Notes: generated from the sequence alone by a model not told the origin. DNA of 64,000 bases from Pseudomonadales bacterium (GCA_029210125.1 JARGPR010000008.1:1-64000), one strand, 5' to 3'. Counted from the first letter of the stretch, positions 1-10,111 are shown. Numbers and translations are program-made.

Positions 1-36
1 AAAAGTTACTGCAGGTCAGATTTCGTAAGGGGCCGC

Positions 37-75
37 ACCCCACGTCACTGCATTTTATTTGCAGTGACGTGGGGT
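37..75. repeat. Perfect 16-bp inverted repeat with 7-nt loop
   Basis: The two 16-base arms at 37-52 and 60-75 are exact reverse complements around the loop ttttatt. The hairpin lies just past the stop codon of the minus-strand DUF4062 gene, so it may act as its transcription end or protect the 3' end. Reading on the minus strand, no U-run follows the stem, so it is not a textbook intrinsic terminator. A role as a recombination or element-end site is also possible because it sits in a mobile region. Confidence 0.6.
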
Positions 76-90
76 CGCGTTTTTGCATAA

Positions 91-1140
91 TTACTCATTT
101 CCTGAGTTGTAACGGAATATTCTCGCCATTCGCTTAACACATTGTTCAACCCATTCGTTGTAGCTTCCTTCTGTCAAAGGCAGAAAGAGTCTGCTGAAAT
201 CTGCCTCTTCGTCCTTTGAAAACATGCGCATCGTCATTGACGAACCGACCGGCGAATTAGCGACATAGGTATTTTCCATATTGCATAGCGCAATATGCAC
301 ATACCCTGAATTAGCGGTAATCACATGCCTAAAACCTTTTGCGATGCTAACAAGGGTTTGCGGTGGCGCAAAATGTCTCGAGAAAATCCCCTCGCTGGTT
401 TGTGTCGGATTAGCCGTGAGCACCGTCAAACCGTTTGCGCAAAAATAGACGCTCGATCTTCCACTACTAAAGCCCGTCCAATGCGCATGATCAATCAATT
501 CATACCCATCTCGAAATTGGGTGACGCCTCCCTTACAAAGACGCGTAAAATAGTCATCTATCTTCTGCTCTAAAGCAATGATGTCAGTCACTCGCTCCGG
601 TTGTGGTAGAAACGCGAGTATTAATTGAGGGTCATCCTGATAACCACGCCGCTCGCTTATCACTTGCTTGATAAGTATTTTGAAGTCATCTTCCGAGACA
701 GCTTGGCTCATAGTATCGATATGGCGCAAAGCTTTGACGATCTCATTATTCAGCTCCAATTCTGTGCTGAAACCGGCTCGAAATACTCCAGCCTGATACG
801 CTTCTACTTCTCCAATAAAAGCCTGCTGTCGTGCATCATCAACGGGGGTTTGCTGGATAAAGGCCAATATTGATTTACCGGTAGCCTTAGCGGCTTCGAA
901 TTCGGCTTGCGTAACAGATATACCCTCCGGCGTCTCATAACCATAGGCAGATCCCAATATGAGCAAATACACGTCACATTGCTCAACTTCATGGATACAC
1001 GCTTTCTCTGACGAATAGGGCCTTGCGGAAAATGCTTCACACATAACCGGGGTTTGGTCCATTAATGTGATGGCCTGTTTTGCGGCACCTCGAAACGCCT
1101 CCATCCCTCCAACCACAGAACTTACAAATACCTTACTCAA
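91..1140 (-). CDS. DUF4062 domain protein of an integrated element
   Basis: The N-terminal ~100 residues match the DUF4062 pattern: KVFVSSVVGGMEAFR at the start, then DVYLLILGSAYGYE and a SVTQAEFEAA segment. This fold is related to TIR/nucleoside-binding domains and in many bacteria is fused to NACHT or other STAND modules in defence proteins. Here it is followed by about 240 residues that I do not recognise, with no NTPase motif and no membrane segment. It lies in the cargo part of an element whose integrase is at 2520-3791. A defence role is inference from domain and context; the biochemical function is unknown. It starts with ATG at 1140 and is complete. Confidence 0.75.
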   Translation of the reverse strand: MSKVFVSSVVGGMEAFRGAAKQAITLMDQTPVMCEAFSARPYSSEKACIHEVEQCDVYLLILGSAYGYETPEGISVTQAEFEAAKATGKSILAFIQQTPVDDARQQAFIGEVEAYQAGVFRAGFSTELELNNEIVKALRHIDTMSQAVSEDDFKILIKQVISERRGYQDDPQLILAFLPQPERVTDIIALEQKIDDYFTRLCKGGVTQFRDGYELIDHAHWTGFSSGRSSVYFCANGLTVLTANPTQTSEGIFSRHFAPPQTLVSIAKGFRHVITANSGYVHIALCNMENTYVANSPVGSSMTMRMFSKDEEADFSRLFLPLTEGSYNEWVEQCVKRMARIFRYNSGNE

Positions 1141-1684
1141 TTAACGACCCCCACTAAAATAAAACAATTATTTAACCATTTGATGGCGGTTTAGCTCACC
1201 CTTACTTCTAACCCGCCTTGTCCACATTATTGATTAGCCATTAATCGATGTGATGTTATGAATAGCTTACCGTACTACTGTTACACCAGCCATCACGTTT
1301 CCGCTAGGCTTCACTATCAAGCCACTTACCATACTCAATGTGCTGGGCATTTTAACGGGCTTTACCGGGTTCGCTGAACGCTCATTCCCCTGCGGGGAAC
1401 TGTCGCCCTTACAATCCCTAATGCTTCATCCCTCCGGGCTGCTTAAATTCAGCAATAAACCCACGCTAATCCAACCCCGCTAGGGGCTTTGCCCCACGCG
1501 CTTTGCTAGTGCAAGGCTTCGCGCTTCCTCACCCGTTCAGATTCCCCCGCTTCGCTCCTCCACTTAGCTGCGGCTTCCGGTGAGCCACCTGCAATTTGCT
1601 ACCCCCACGCTTCGCCAGCGGTGCAGGAGCGCAGACGGGCGCTGCGCTCGTTAAACACAATTCACAGACTCAGGGTTAACTACT
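1141..1684. other. Non-coding region rich in short inverted repeats
   Basis: No credible gene lies in these 544 bases. From about 1380 to 1660 the composition shifts to GC-rich and the sequence is packed with short hairpins, such as cccctgcgggg at 1388-1398, a ggggctttgcccc stem near 1482-1494 and a gcgcttt...gcgc region. The 7-mer GCTTCGC (or a one-base variant) recurs near 1516, 1549 and 1609. The flanks are AT-richer. It directly precedes the plus-strand gene at 1685, so it may be a structured leader RNA or an element replication/transfer region. Function is unknown. Confidence 0.45.
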
Positions 1685-2119
1685 ATGAGAAAGACTATTT
1701 ATGAAACTAACTACGACCGACTGATCAAGCTAGGCGTTATTGCCAAAGACGGTGCAATGCCGAAGCCCTACAGCAAAAGCCACACGAATGGTTTTATGGA
1801 TTTAGTGCTGGAAAGAGTCGAACATATAGATGACGTATCAGGGAACTCTGGCATCGCGTTTTCAATGGCGCATTATTTCCGGCAAAACGGTGATCTTTGT
1901 AAAGATCCGGAAATGGTTGTCATCGTTTATCCAGCATTACAAATGGTTGAGGCTTTGACCTTTGAACAGTCCCTGCCACCGATCTATCAGGTAGTATTTC
2001 CTGAACCCGGTAAATTTTACCCTCAACTCAGAAAAGAGCTGAATGGATTTCTACGACTATGGTTGAATAACCTTATTGATCAGGGGCATGGTAATAATTG
2101 GGTAGAAAATAACCCATAG
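1685..2119 (+). CDS. Small island protein, DUF1249/DUF6908-like
   Basis: This complete 144-residue protein begins at ATG 1685. It has the pattern NYDRLIKLGVI, then GFMDL, then a GDLCKDPEM motif followed by a hydrophobic strand and EALTF, and ends with a helix LNGFLRLWLNNLIDQGH. I associate that layout with small DUF1249- or DUF6908-type proteins carried on integrative elements, but the family assignment is from memory and not certain. No catalytic motif, signal peptide or membrane segment is visible. It is preceded by the structured non-coding region and faces the convergent alpA-like gene. Its function is unknown. Confidence 0.7.
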   Translation: MRKTIYETNYDRLIKLGVIAKDGAMPKPYSKSHTNGFMDLVLERVEHIDDVSGNSGIAFSMAHYFRQNGDLCKDPEMVVIVYPALQMVEALTFEQSLPPIYQVVFPEPGKFYPQLRKELNGFLRLWLNNLIDQGHGNNWVENNP

Positions 2120-2176
2120 CAAACCAACATTCGAACTGTAAATAATATTAACGTGCTCGGTGACTAATTCATTTGG

Positions 2177-2398
2177 TTAATCGAGCACTTCCTGCTCATC
2201 AATCCATTGCAGAATTGACGACATGCGCCACCCAATCATTCTACCACTTCCCAATTTTATCGGTGCAGGAAACTTATTATTTTGCCGCCAACGCCAAAGC
2301 GTAACAGAACTAACCCCTAAAATTTTTGCTAGCTCAGCCTGTCGAACAATACGATCAGCGGAAGCAATATCACTTCGTTGAATATCTACCATGCGCAT
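2177..2398 (-). CDS. AlpA-family excisionase/transcriptional regulator
   Basis: The 73-residue protein contains a MerR-like winged helix: a VRQAELAKILGVSSVTLWRWRQ helix-turn-helix at about residues 18-40, then FPAPIKLGSGRMIGWR, which is characteristic of AlpA. AlpA proteins activate the integrase of P4-like elements or act as recombination directionality factors. It is read in the same direction as the integrase, 121 bases downstream of it. The start at 2398 (ATGCGCATG) could alternatively be the second ATG six bases on. Assignment to the family is firm; the precise role in excision versus transcription is not shown. Confidence 0.85.
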   Translation of the reverse strand: MRMVDIQRSDIASADRIVRQAELAKILGVSSVTLWRWRQNNKFPAPIKLGSGRMIGWRMSSILQWIDEQEVLD

Positions 2399-2519
2399 AC
2401 ACCTCCTACATTAGTAGATTGATCCTACCGCACTAGAAGGGACTCGCTACCAATAAGCCTCCTGTTAACAAAGAAAGAAAAATGCACTTAATTAAAAGCA
2501 GAGCTGTAATAACAATAAA

Positions 2520-3791
2520 TCAGACCGTCATTTCATCAAGATAATCAGCCCACTTTTGTAACCAGACTCCCGCTTCTTTTTCATATTTATGAAGATCATA
2601 AGTGCCTTCTATACCGCTCCGGCTATGGCCCAGAATGGCTTCGGCAACTTCACTTGGGCATCCCATCCGAGACAAGCCCGTTCTCACTGTTCGCCTTAAA
2701 TCATGAGGTGTCCAGTGTTCAATGTTCAGCATCCTACCGGAAGTGCGAAGGTGCCACGCCTGCTCGGTGAGCGTTTTTTGCTGGATGGGTTTTCCTGTTT
2801 TCTGCGAGGGAAATAAACAATCACCCGTTGTCAATTTTAACTGCTCCAAGAATGCAACTGCCTGAACTGGCAATTGAACATACCGCTCTATACCTGTCTT
2901 GGTATCGGTAAGGTGCCAGGTCTTTTTAACGAGATCTATGTCTTGCCAATGCGCATTACAGACCTCACCTGTTCTACAGGCCGTCCATAATGTAAACCTA
3001 AGAACATTTTTTTGGGTGGGTGTAAAAACAGACCCCGGCAACCAGGCTAAGAAGGCTTTAATTTCCTGTTCTGACAAAGTACGCTTGCCTCGCTCAGACG
3101 TCAGCCTGATTTTTGCCTGCCGTAAACTATTTTTTGCCAATAAGGCGGGGTTGGCGAAACCATCATCAAATCGATCTAGGCCAATTGCGAATTCGTAAGC
3201 AGCTGACAACTCCCGCAAAACATTACCTGCCTGGACATTAGCCCCCCGCTCCACAATGTCCATAATCATCAACACAACATCTTTTCTGGTTATTTTGCAT
3301 GCAGGCCTGCGACCCAAAACCAGAACGGCATCGCCATAAAGGGTTCGCCTTACTTCTTTTTGGCCTTTCTTTTTTCGAGCACCATGGATCAACTTGCCGT
3401 CAACCTCGCGGTCTTCTATGTAACTCTTTAGATACAGATCCACTAGCTGCTTGACCGTCAGTTTTTGCTCTTTAGGCGCATCTTTGAATTGCTGCTTTTC
3501 CAGATTTTGCTCTGTCGCTGGACAACGCCCATCACCTCTTGCCAGCTTTAGATCCTGTAGCTTTAATCTGGCGTCGGCAAGGGAAATGGACGGAAAATGG
3601 CCAATCACTATTTGAGCCAGTTTATGGGTTACTGGGCTGGTATAGCGATAGAAGAAGGTTGTTGTACCACCTCTACCACAACGTACCCTCAAACCTCTGT
3701 TTTCACCCGTATCCACCAAAACTTTATTGCCTGGCTTCATTGCTTTAAGTGCCATCGTTGATAAAGGTTTGGTATTCTGTTGGTTTGTCAT
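2520..3791 (-). CDS. P4-type tyrosine integrase
   Basis: This 423-residue site-specific recombinase has the N-terminal DUF4102-like arm-binding domain (LRVRCGRGGTTTFFYRY, about residues 20-95), a core-binding SAM-like domain (about 110-215) and the catalytic domain. Visible catalytic residues are Arg273 in ACRTGE, His363 and Arg366 in HDLRR, His389 in LGHS, and the nucleophile Tyr398 in GTYDLHKY. The enzyme is intact, so the element may still be mobile. It reads away from mutS, with its start 226 bases from mutS, which places the likely attachment end in that gap. An AATAAA-like or T-run terminator was not seen behind it. Confidence 0.95.
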   Translation of the reverse strand: MTNQQNTKPLSTMALKAMKPGNKVLVDTGENRGLRVRCGRGGTTTFFYRYTSPVTHKLAQIVIGHFPSISLADARLKLQDLKLARGDGRCPATEQNLEKQQFKDAPKEQKLTVKQLVDLYLKSYIEDREVDGKLIHGARKKKGQKEVRRTLYGDAVLVLGRRPACKITRKDVVLMIMDIVERGANVQAGNVLRELSAAYEFAIGLDRFDDGFANPALLAKNSLRQAKIRLTSERGKRTLSEQEIKAFLAWLPGSVFTPTQKNVLRFTLWTACRTGEVCNAHWQDIDLVKKTWHLTDTKTGIERYVQLPVQAVAFLEQLKLTTGDCLFPSQKTGKPIQQKTLTEQAWHLRTSGRMLNIEHWTPHDLRRTVRTGLSRMGCPSEVAEAILGHSRSGIEGTYDLHKYEKEAGVWLQKWADYLDEMTV

Positions 3792-3860
3792 TACTCCTCC
3801 TTGTAATCGGGCGGCTTCAACCAGCTGTTAGTCAATGACTTAGACTGCGATCAAGTTTAA

Positions 3861-3923
3861 AAGTGTAACATTTAGAGAGCAACTTTTTTATCACTAAAAA
3901 ATGTTACACTTAATGTTACACTT
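3861..3923. repeat. Three 12-bp repeats (two direct, one inverted) upstream of the integrase
   Basis: The 12-mer aatgttacactt occurs twice in tandem at 3900-3911 and 3912-3923, and once inverted as aagtgtaacatt at 3861-3872. They lie in the AT-rich gap between the integrase start and mutS. Arrays of short direct and inverted repeats beside an integrase gene usually are arm-type integrase sites or operator sites for an AlpA-like factor. The direct observation is the exact repeat; the binding role is inferred. Confidence 0.6.
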
Positions 3924-4017
3924 ATTTGCGCAAAAACACGATATTTATTGAAATTTCACGAGCTTACAATCACATAGAAATATTCGATTAATTACACAAA
4001 AAACCTTATAAAACAGT

Positions 4018-6600
4018 ATGATAATGAAAAATACTTCAATAAAATCAAGCGCAAGCAATAACGAACACACACCAATGATGCAACAATACTTACGCATCAA
4101 GGCTGACCACCCCGACAAACTGGTATTTTACCGTATGGGTGATTTTTACGAACTATTTTACGAGGATGCTAAACAGGCCGCAGCTATACTGGATATCACC
4201 CTCACCAGCCGAGGCAGTTCCGCCGGAGAACCCATTCCAATGGCTGGCCTGCCGTATCATGCAGCGGAGAATTATCTGGCTCGCTTAATCCGGCGCGGCC
4301 AATCCGTGGCTATTTGTGAGCAAGTTGGCGACCCCGCCACCTCAAAAGGACCGGTTGAACGTAAGGTGATGCGAATCGTGACACCAGGCACCGTTACCGA
4401 TGAAGCCTTTTTAGATGAAAGCCGGGACAATTTTTTAGCTGCTGTCTGCGACGAGTCAAAGCAACTTGGGCTCTCGGTGCTGGACATAAGCACCGGCCAG
4501 TTTGTCGTATCAGAACCTAAAGACCTGGAAAGCCTGGTGGCGGAACTTGAGAGACTTAAACCCGCCGAGCTGCTCATTCCCGAGCAACTATCAATTGAAC
4601 TCCCGCCGCGTTGGCTAGCGATTCACAAGCAGCGACCCATATGGGAATTCGAACGTCAGAGTGGCTACGATAATCTATGCAGCCAATTTCAATCTAAATC
4701 ATTACAGGGCTTTGGCTGTGAGCACCTGAATGCCGGGCTCGGTGCGGCGGGTTGCTTACTGGAATATGCAAAACTCACCCAACAAGCTTCTTTACCTCAT
4801 ATCAATAGCATTAGCTGTCTTCAGCCCAGTGACTACGTACACCTGGATGCCGCCAGCCGCCGCAACCTCGAACTCGATCAAAACCTGTCTGGCGATCGAA
4901 CCAACACACTACTGTCAGTGATGGATCGTACCGCCACAGCCATGGGCAGCCGGATGCTCAGTCGCTGGCTTAATCAGCCCATTTGCGACATCGATCAACT
5001 TCAATTGCGGCAGCACAGCATCTCAATGCTGGTGGATAATTACCTTTACGAAACCGTATTGGATACCTTAAAGCAGATCGGTGACCTTGAAAGGATAATT
5101 GCACGATTAGGCCTGCGTTCGGCACGACCCAGAGATCTGGTTCGTTTGCAGCATGGCCTTTCTCAACTACCCGAGCTACAACGCCAGTTACGTGAAGTCG
5201 ATTCTCCGCAGCTACGCGCCCTACTGACTCAGGCTGGCGAGTTCCCTGATCTTACCGAGCTATTAAACCGCGCAGTGATTGAAAACCCGCCGGTGCTTAT
5301 TCGAGATGGTGGTGTTATTGCCGATGGCTTTGATGAGGAGCTTGACGAACTTAGAAACATAAGCCGAAATGCTGATCAGTTCCTGATTGATCTGGAGGAA
5401 CGAGAAAAACAGCAAACCGGAATCAATACACTAAAGGTCAATTACAATCGTGTGCATGGTTTCTACATCGAGCTCAGCCGCCTTCACGCAGACCAGGCTC
5501 CAGCGCACTATATACGCAAACAAACCTTGAAAAATGTTGAACGTTACATCACTCCTGAATTAAAAGATTTTGAAGACAAAGTACTCAGCAGCCGCAGTAA
5601 ATCCCTTGCCAGGGAAAAACAGGTTTACGAGCTGCTACTAGATCAGCTCAACGAACAACTCGCCGAACTGCAATGCTGTATTCGTGCGCTCTCTGAAATC
5701 GATCTACTGGCAAATTTAGCAGAACGCTCGGTTACATTAAATTTGGTCCAGCCACGACTTACCGAAACACCCGGCATACAGATCGAGGCCGGACGCCATT
5801 TAGTGGTTGAGCAGATGCTAGACAAACCCTTTGTCGCCAACGACCTGCAATTCAACCAGGAACGTAAGATGCTGGTGATTACCGGGCCCAACATGGGCGG
5901 TAAATCCACCTATATGCGGCAAAATGCGCTTATCGTATTACTTGCGCATATTGGCAGCTTTGTACCGGCCAGCAGCGCCACCATTGGTATCGTTGACCGT
6001 ATTTTCACCCGCATCGGTTCGTCGGATGATCTTGCTGGCGGTCGCTCAACTTTTATGGTCGAAATGACCGAAACCGCCAATATTATTCACAACGCGACAG
6101 CCAAAAGCCTGGTACTGATGGATGAAGTGGGCCGAGGCACCAGCACCTTTGACGGGCTGTCACTTGCATGGGCCTGCGCACGTTATCTGGCCGAGCATAT
6201 CCAGGCCTATACACTATTCGCGACCCACTATTTTGAGCTAACCGGCCTCGAAGATGAGATTGCTTGCGTTGTAAACGTACACGTAAAGGCCGTGGAACAT
6301 GCGAATCAGATCGTGTTCCTACATACTGTTGAAGATGGTGCAGCAAACCAAAGCTATGGATTGGAAGTGGCACGGCTGGCGGGTATTCCGAACAAGGTAA
6401 TTGGCTTAGCCAGAAAAAAACTACAACGTCTGGAAAATGAAAGCACTGCTGCCGGCCAAATGGCTGAGCCTCAGCAACAGGAACTGTTTAGTGAACCGCC
6501 GGATTCTGAGCTATTAGAGCTGCTAGAATCCATCGATATCAACCATACCACACCGATTCAGGCAATCAATTTACTTAATGAAGTAAAAAAACTGCTGTAA
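4018..6600 (+). CDS. mutS: DNA mismatch repair protein MutS
   Basis: MutS recognises mismatches and short insertion/deletion loops and recruits MutL. The 860-residue length fits the family (E. coli 853). The mismatch-reading Phe-X-Glu motif is at Phe43-Tyr44-Glu45 in MGDFYELFY. The lever and clamp domains follow, and the ABC-type ATPase is C-terminal with Walker A GPNMGGKS near residue 623 and Walker [13 protein letters not shown]. The start at 4018 has a second in-frame ATG at 4024; neither has a strong ribosome site. The gene lies next to the integrated element, which has replaced its usual upstream neighbours, and is followed by fdxA. Confidence 0.97.
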   Translation: MIMKNTSIKSSASNNEHTPMMQQYLRIKADHPDKLVFYRMGDFYELFYEDAKQAAAILDITLTSRGSSAGEPIPMAGLPYHAAENYLARLIRRGQSVAICEQVGDPATSKGPVERKVMRIVTPGTVTDEAFLDESRDNFLAAVCDESKQLGLSVLDISTGQFVVSEPKDLESLVAELERLKPAELLIPEQLSIELPPRWLAIHKQRPIWEFERQSGYDNLCSQFQSKSLQGFGCEHLNAGLGAAGCLLEYAKLTQQASLPHINSISCLQPSDYVHLDAASRRNLELDQNLSGDRTNTLLSVMDRTATAMGSRMLSRWLNQPICDIDQLQLRQHSISMLVDNYLYETVLDTLKQIGDLERIIARLGLRSARPRDLVRLQHGLSQLPELQRQLREVDSPQLRALLTQAGEFPDLTELLNRAVIENPPVLIRDGGVIADGFDEELDELRNISRNADQFLIDLEEREKQQTGINTLKVNYNRVHGFYIELSRLHADQAPAHYIRKQTLKNVERYITPELKDFEDKVLSSRSKSLAREKQVYELLLDQLNEQLAELQCCIRALSEIDLLANLAERSVTLNLVQPRLTETPGIQIEAGRHLVVEQMLDKPFVANDLQFNQERKMLVITGPNMGGKSTYMRQNALIVLLAHIGSFVPASSATIGIVDRIFTRIGSSDDLAGGRSTFMVEMTETANIIHNATAKSLVLMDEVGRGTSTFDGLSLAWACARYLAEHIQAYTLFATHYFELTGLEDEIACVVNVHVKAVEHANQIVFLHTVEDGAANQSYGLEVARLAGIPNKVIGLARKKLQRLENESTAAGQMAEPQQQELFSEPPDSELLELLESIDINHTTPIQAINLLNEVKKLL

Positions 6601-6725
6601 TCACCAATTCAACCCGCAGAACTGATTTCAGCAGAGCTTAAATTTGTTAAACTGGCTGGCTTAAATAGCCTACTCCTCTGCTTCAAAAGTAAAACAGAGG
6701 TCTCGATTAGTAACTGGAGTAACGA

Positions 6726-7049
6726 ATGACCTTTATCGTCACCGACAATTGCATCAAGTGCAAATACACTGACTGTGTAGAAGTATGTCCCGTTGACTGC
6801 TTTTACGAGGGCCCCAACTTTCTGGTGATACACCCGGATGAATGCATTGACTGTGGATTATGCATTCCAGAGTGCCCCGCAGAAGCTATTTTTGCAGATG
6901 ATGAAGTACCGGAAGATCAGATGCATTTTTTCAAAATCAACGAAGAACTCGCAGAGACCTGGCCCAATATTACCGAGATGAAAGCTCCTCCAGAAGATGC
7001 GGCAGAATGGGATGGAGTCCCTGACAAGCTTCAATACCTTGAGCGCTAA
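6726..7049 (+). CDS. fdxA: Seven-iron ferredoxin FdxA
   Basis: This 107-residue 3Fe-4S/4Fe-4S ferredoxin is an electron carrier of the Azotobacter FdI type. Cysteine patterns are [14 protein letters not shown] near the N-terminus and [12 protein letters not shown] at about residues 39-50. The acidic C-terminal tail and exact 107-residue length are typical. The position between mutS and rpoS is conserved in pseudomonads and relatives. A ribosome site (ggag) lies before the ATG. It ends at the shared bidirectional terminator with rpoS. Confidence 0.97.
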   Translation: MTFIVTDNCIKCKYTDCVEVCPVDCFYEGPNFLVIHPDECIDCGLCIPECPAEAIFADDEVPEDQMHFFKINEELAETWPNITEMKAPPEDAAEWDGVPDKLQYLER

Positions 7050-7081
7050 TTTGGCTCTAATAAAGAGCAGCTGAAATACAC

Positions 7082-7121
7082 AGACATAAAAAAGGCGGTT
7101 TAAACCGCCTTTTTTATGTCT
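7082..7121. terminator. Bidirectional terminator between fdxA and rpoS (40-bp perfect palindrome)
   Basis: Two exact 20-base arms (7082-7101 and 7102-7121) form a perfect palindrome with core aaggcggtttaaaccgcctt flanked by A-runs and T-runs. On each strand a GC-rich stem is followed by a six-base T-run, so it ends fdxA on the plus strand and rpoS on the minus strand. Confidence 0.92.
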
Positions 7122-7140
7122 ACTTTAATTCTATCTAAAC

Positions 7141-8181
7141 TTACTGCCCGGCGAACACCAACTCACTGGAAAGTCCCTGTTGCTCAATGATCTCTTTCAT
7201 TCGTCGCAGCGCTTCAACCTGAATTTGTCTGACTCGTTCACGGGTTAGACCAATCTCGGCACCCACATCCTCGAGGGTGCTCATATCATGCCCTCTCAAA
7301 CCAAAACGACGAGAGATAACTTCTCGCTGCTTTTCTGATAATTCATCTAACCAGTTATCAATACTGCTTTTTAGATTGCTATCCTGCAACATCTCCGCTG
7401 GATCGATCTGATTATCGTCAGCAACCGTCTCGAGCAATGTCTTGTCGGACTCGGAAGAGATCATGCCATCAACGGATGCCACACGCTCATTGAGCTTCAA
7501 CATTCTGGAAACCTCTTCTACGGGTTTATCCAAAAGATTGGCGATATCCTCAGGCGTTGGATCATGATCCAGTTTTTGTGTTAATTCACGTGCTGCTCGC
7601 AGATACACATTAAGCTCTTTAACCACATGAATCGGCAACCGAATGGTGCGGGTCTGATTCATAATCGCCCGCTCAATGGTTTGACGAATCCACCAGGTTG
7701 CGTAAGTGGAAAAACGAAACCCTCGCTCAGGGTCAAATTTTTCAACCGCCCGGATCAGCCCCAAATTACCCTCTTCGATAACGTCTAAAAGAGTAAGGCC
7801 ACGGTTAATGTACTTTCTGGAGATCTTAACCACTAAACGTAGATTGCTCACAATCATACGATCACGGGCTTTGGCCTCACCACAAATAGAACGACGGGAA
7901 AGGAATACCTCTTCCTTTGCTGAAAGAAGTGGCGAAAAACCTATTTCACCAAGGTATATCTGAGTTGCATCAAGTGTTTTTTGAAAGCCATCAGGCTCGG
8001 GCTGCCGGCGATCCTGCGCCTTACGCCGATCAACTTTTCTTCGCTCTCCTTTTGTCTTCGAGACTTTATCAGGATCAACCTCAGCCACCTCAGACAAGCC
8101 ATCTACTAATTCGCGCATACCTCTCACACCCTTTTCTTCGACGACTTCGTCATCAATTTCATCCAACAAGCCAAGTTCCAT
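7141..8181 (-). CDS. rpoS: RNA polymerase sigma factor RpoS
   Basis: This sigma-70 family factor directs the general stress and stationary-phase response. The 346 residues include a variable acidic N-terminus, region 1.2 ([16 protein letters not shown]), region 2 ([17 protein letters not shown], then the -10 recognition helix [18 protein letters not shown]), region 3, and region 4 with the helix-turn-helix [19 protein letters not shown]. The position behind nlpD and before fdxA is the classic RpoS locus. In related bacteria the main rpoS promoter lies within nlpD; that is expected here but not located. The long N-terminal insertion rich in Lys, Arg and Asp at 43-63 is common in marine relatives. 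Confidence 0.97.
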   Translation of the reverse strand: MELGLLDEIDDEVVEEKGVRGMRELVDGLSEVAEVDPDKVSKTKGERRKVDRRKAQDRRQPEPDGFQKTLDATQIYLGEIGFSPLLSAKEEVFLSRRSICGEAKARDRMIVSNLRLVVKISRKYINRGLTLLDVIEEGNLGLIRAVEKFDPERGFRFSTYATWWIRQTIERAIMNQTRTIRLPIHVVKELNVYLRAARELTQKLDHDPTPEDIANLLDKPVEEVSRMLKLNERVASVDGMISSESDKTLLETVADDNQIDPAEMLQDSNLKSSIDNWLDELSEKQREVISRRFGLRGHDMSTLEDVGAEIGLTRERVRQIQVEALRRMKEIIEQQGLSSELVFAGQ

Positions 8182-8299
8182 TGTTCAGATCCATTTCTAG
8201 ATTGTCAAGCTAACTAATTGATTGTAATAGTTAAGTGCTTAAAACAGGTTATTATTATTGCGAAGTCTGCGATCAGTTTTACCTGATCACTGAAACACA

Positions 8300-9118
8300 T
8301 CATATCAAAGGGAGGTATATTTTAGGGTCAACTGATACCCCCCTGCGCCGAATTTCGAAATGCAACATCGCTTTTCCGCTTCCGTTACTACCTGTTTCGG
8401 CAATTATCTCGCCAGCTTTAACTTTTTCCGCTTCTTTTTTATATATTTTTTGATTATGTGCGTAAGCGCTCAAAAATCCATTCGAATGTTCGACAATGAT
8501 CAACTGCTCTAACCCCCGAATACCCGCTCCCACATATACAACCGTTCCTGATCCAGCAGCTCTGACCTTGGAACCACGAGGAACTCCAATTTTCAGACCT
8601 TGATGTAACGGACTATTGCGCTTAAAACCCGATAACACAGTGCCTTTGACAGGCCAACGCCATTTGATCGATGAGCGTTCTATGGGCACTTCATGATCGC
8701 GGGATGAGGCGCTTTTTATTGGTTGACGGCGAGGCTTATTTTTATTGGAACGAGCAGAAACTGAGACGCCGGAAGCCTTTTGTTTCTCTGGCTGTTGCTG
8801 TCTTGACTCTTGTTTAGCTGAAAGGTACAGCTTAATTTTTTGATTCGGATGAATAACGAAGGGCTTTTTTAACTTATTTGCGCTTGCCAATTTGCGGTAA
8901 TCCCAACCGTATCGCCAGGCGATCTGGTAGATCGTGTCGCCTTCCTTAACGATATGATAACCACGGGTTACCTTAGGCAGTTGTGTACTGTACTGAGATT
9001 TTTGAGAATTGAGGCTGCAACCTTGTGTCAGAAATATCGATAGAATAGATGCTACCAAAACACAACGGTAGCGCCCCAATATCCCAGTGAGCGCAATAGA
9101 GTATCGCCACATATTCAT
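8300..9118 (-). CDS. nlpD: NlpD-like lipoprotein, LysM plus degenerate M23 domain
   Basis: NlpD is an envelope lipoprotein that activates the amidase AmiC during cell division. The signal peptide ends in lipobox LTQGC with Cys34. A LysM peptidoglycan-binding domain spans about residues 52-98 (HIVKEGDTIYQIAWRYGW) and an M23 domain about 165-270. The metal-binding HxGxD is replaced by HQGLK and the HxH by LHFE, so it should be catalytically inactive, as expected for NlpD. It precedes rpoS by 118 bases and is read in the same direction. The start may be the ATG at 9118 or 9112. Confidence 0.93.
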   Translation of the reverse strand: MNMWRYSIALTGILGRYRCVLVASILSIFLTQGCSLNSQKSQYSTQLPKVTRGYHIVKEGDTIYQIAWRYGWDYRKLASANKLKKPFVIHPNQKIKLYLSAKQESRQQQPEKQKASGVSVSARSNKNKPRRQPIKSASSRDHEVPIERSSIKWRWPVKGTVLSGFKRNSPLHQGLKIGVPRGSKVRAAGSGTVVYVGAGIRGLEQLIIVEHSNGFLSAYAHNQKIYKKEAEKVKAGEIIAETGSNGSGKAMLHFEIRRRGVSVDPKIYLPLI

Positions 9119-9169
9119 TCAATACGATGGCAACGTTGATACCAGTAAAAAAAGGGGGTAGGTTTCACC

Positions 9170-10111
9170 TTAAGCATTTCGACCACGCCTGATTAGAACG
9201 CTAGGCAATATAACAACCAATAATCCAACTATCATCGTTACAATAGCAATAATTAGCTGTGATTCATCTCCAGTAATTTCACTAAATGTCCCTGGAAGCA
9301 AATTACGGTGAACAATAGCAACCTGGTCTCCGTTTGATTTGAGCTGATACGCTAACACCTCTTTCCAGGGCCAGATCCGGTTTAGAGACCCCAGCATGAT
9401 ACCCAGTAAAACAGCCATGGTGATGTTGTGAGCATGTTGAAGCAACCAGGAAAGTAATTTCGAAAATGCTAATAAACCGGTCAGGCAACCCATACAAAAA
9501 ACCAGTATTACCGGCAAATCAAAACCTTTAATTGCCGCTAGCACATTCGTGTACATACCCAACATTAGAAGAATAAAGCTGCCGGATATACCGGGCAAAA
9601 TCATTGCGCAGATAGCGATAGCGCCCGAAACAAATAGGTAAAAATAGCTGAATTCAGCCTGTACCGGTGCCATATCTGTCACCAGATAACCTGCCAATAT
9701 ACCGGCCATCATATAAGTCAGCACCGATTTCCACTGCGTAATCGTAGCGCCGACATGTATGGATGAGGCAATGATCAAGCCAAAGAAGAAAGACCAAACA
9801 GGTATCGGGTAGGTACTCAAGGCAAATAAAATCAAGTGAGACAGCAACAGAGCGCTGGTGAGCATACCGCTAATTAGAACCAGTAAAAACCAACCGTTAA
9901 TATAGTTCCAGGCAGCGCCAAAACCATCCTTTTTAAGCATTTTTAACGCAGAAAAACCAACCTTACCAATGGATTCAAGCAGCTCCTGGTAGATCCCGGT
10001 TATTAGTGCGATAGTACCTCCGGACACCCCTGGCACCACGTCTGCGGCACCCATCGCGATACCTTTCAGGTACAACCAAATACGTTGTTTAGTTACGGAT
10101 GACTGAGTCAA
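9170..10111 (-). CDS. DUF368 membrane protein
   Basis: This 313-residue polytopic protein matches DUF368, recognised by [25 protein letters not shown] near the N-terminus and the repeated-half motif [22 protein letters not shown] near residue 170. About eight to nine hydrophobic segments are seen. DUF368 proteins have been linked to undecaprenyl-phosphate translocation in some bacteria (the PopT proposal); this is family knowledge, not evident in the sequence. The ATG overlaps the stop of pcm by four bases, indicating translational coupling. Many relatives have a different membrane gene, or none, at this place. Confidence 0.92.
   Translation of the reverse strand: MTQSSVTKQRIWLYLKGIAMGAADVVPGVSGGTIALITGIYQELLESIGKVGFSALKMLKKDGFGAAWNYINGWFLLVLISGMLTSALLLSHLILFALSTYPIPVWSFFFGLIIASSIHVGATITQWKSVLTYMMAGILAGYLVTDMAPVQAEFSYFYLFVSGAIAICAMILPGISGSFILLMLGMYTNVLAAIKGFDLPVILVFCMGCLTGLLAFSKLLSWLLQHAHNITMAVLLGIMLGSLNRIWPWKEVLAYQLKSNGDQVAIVHRNLLPGTFSEITGDESQLIIAIVTMIVGLLVVILPSVLIRRGRNA

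Noticed and set aside
7050..7081. RsmZ-type small RNA between fdxA and rpoS, as in pseudomonads
   Set aside because: The gap holds only the bidirectional terminator and is too short; no repeated GGA stem-loops are present.
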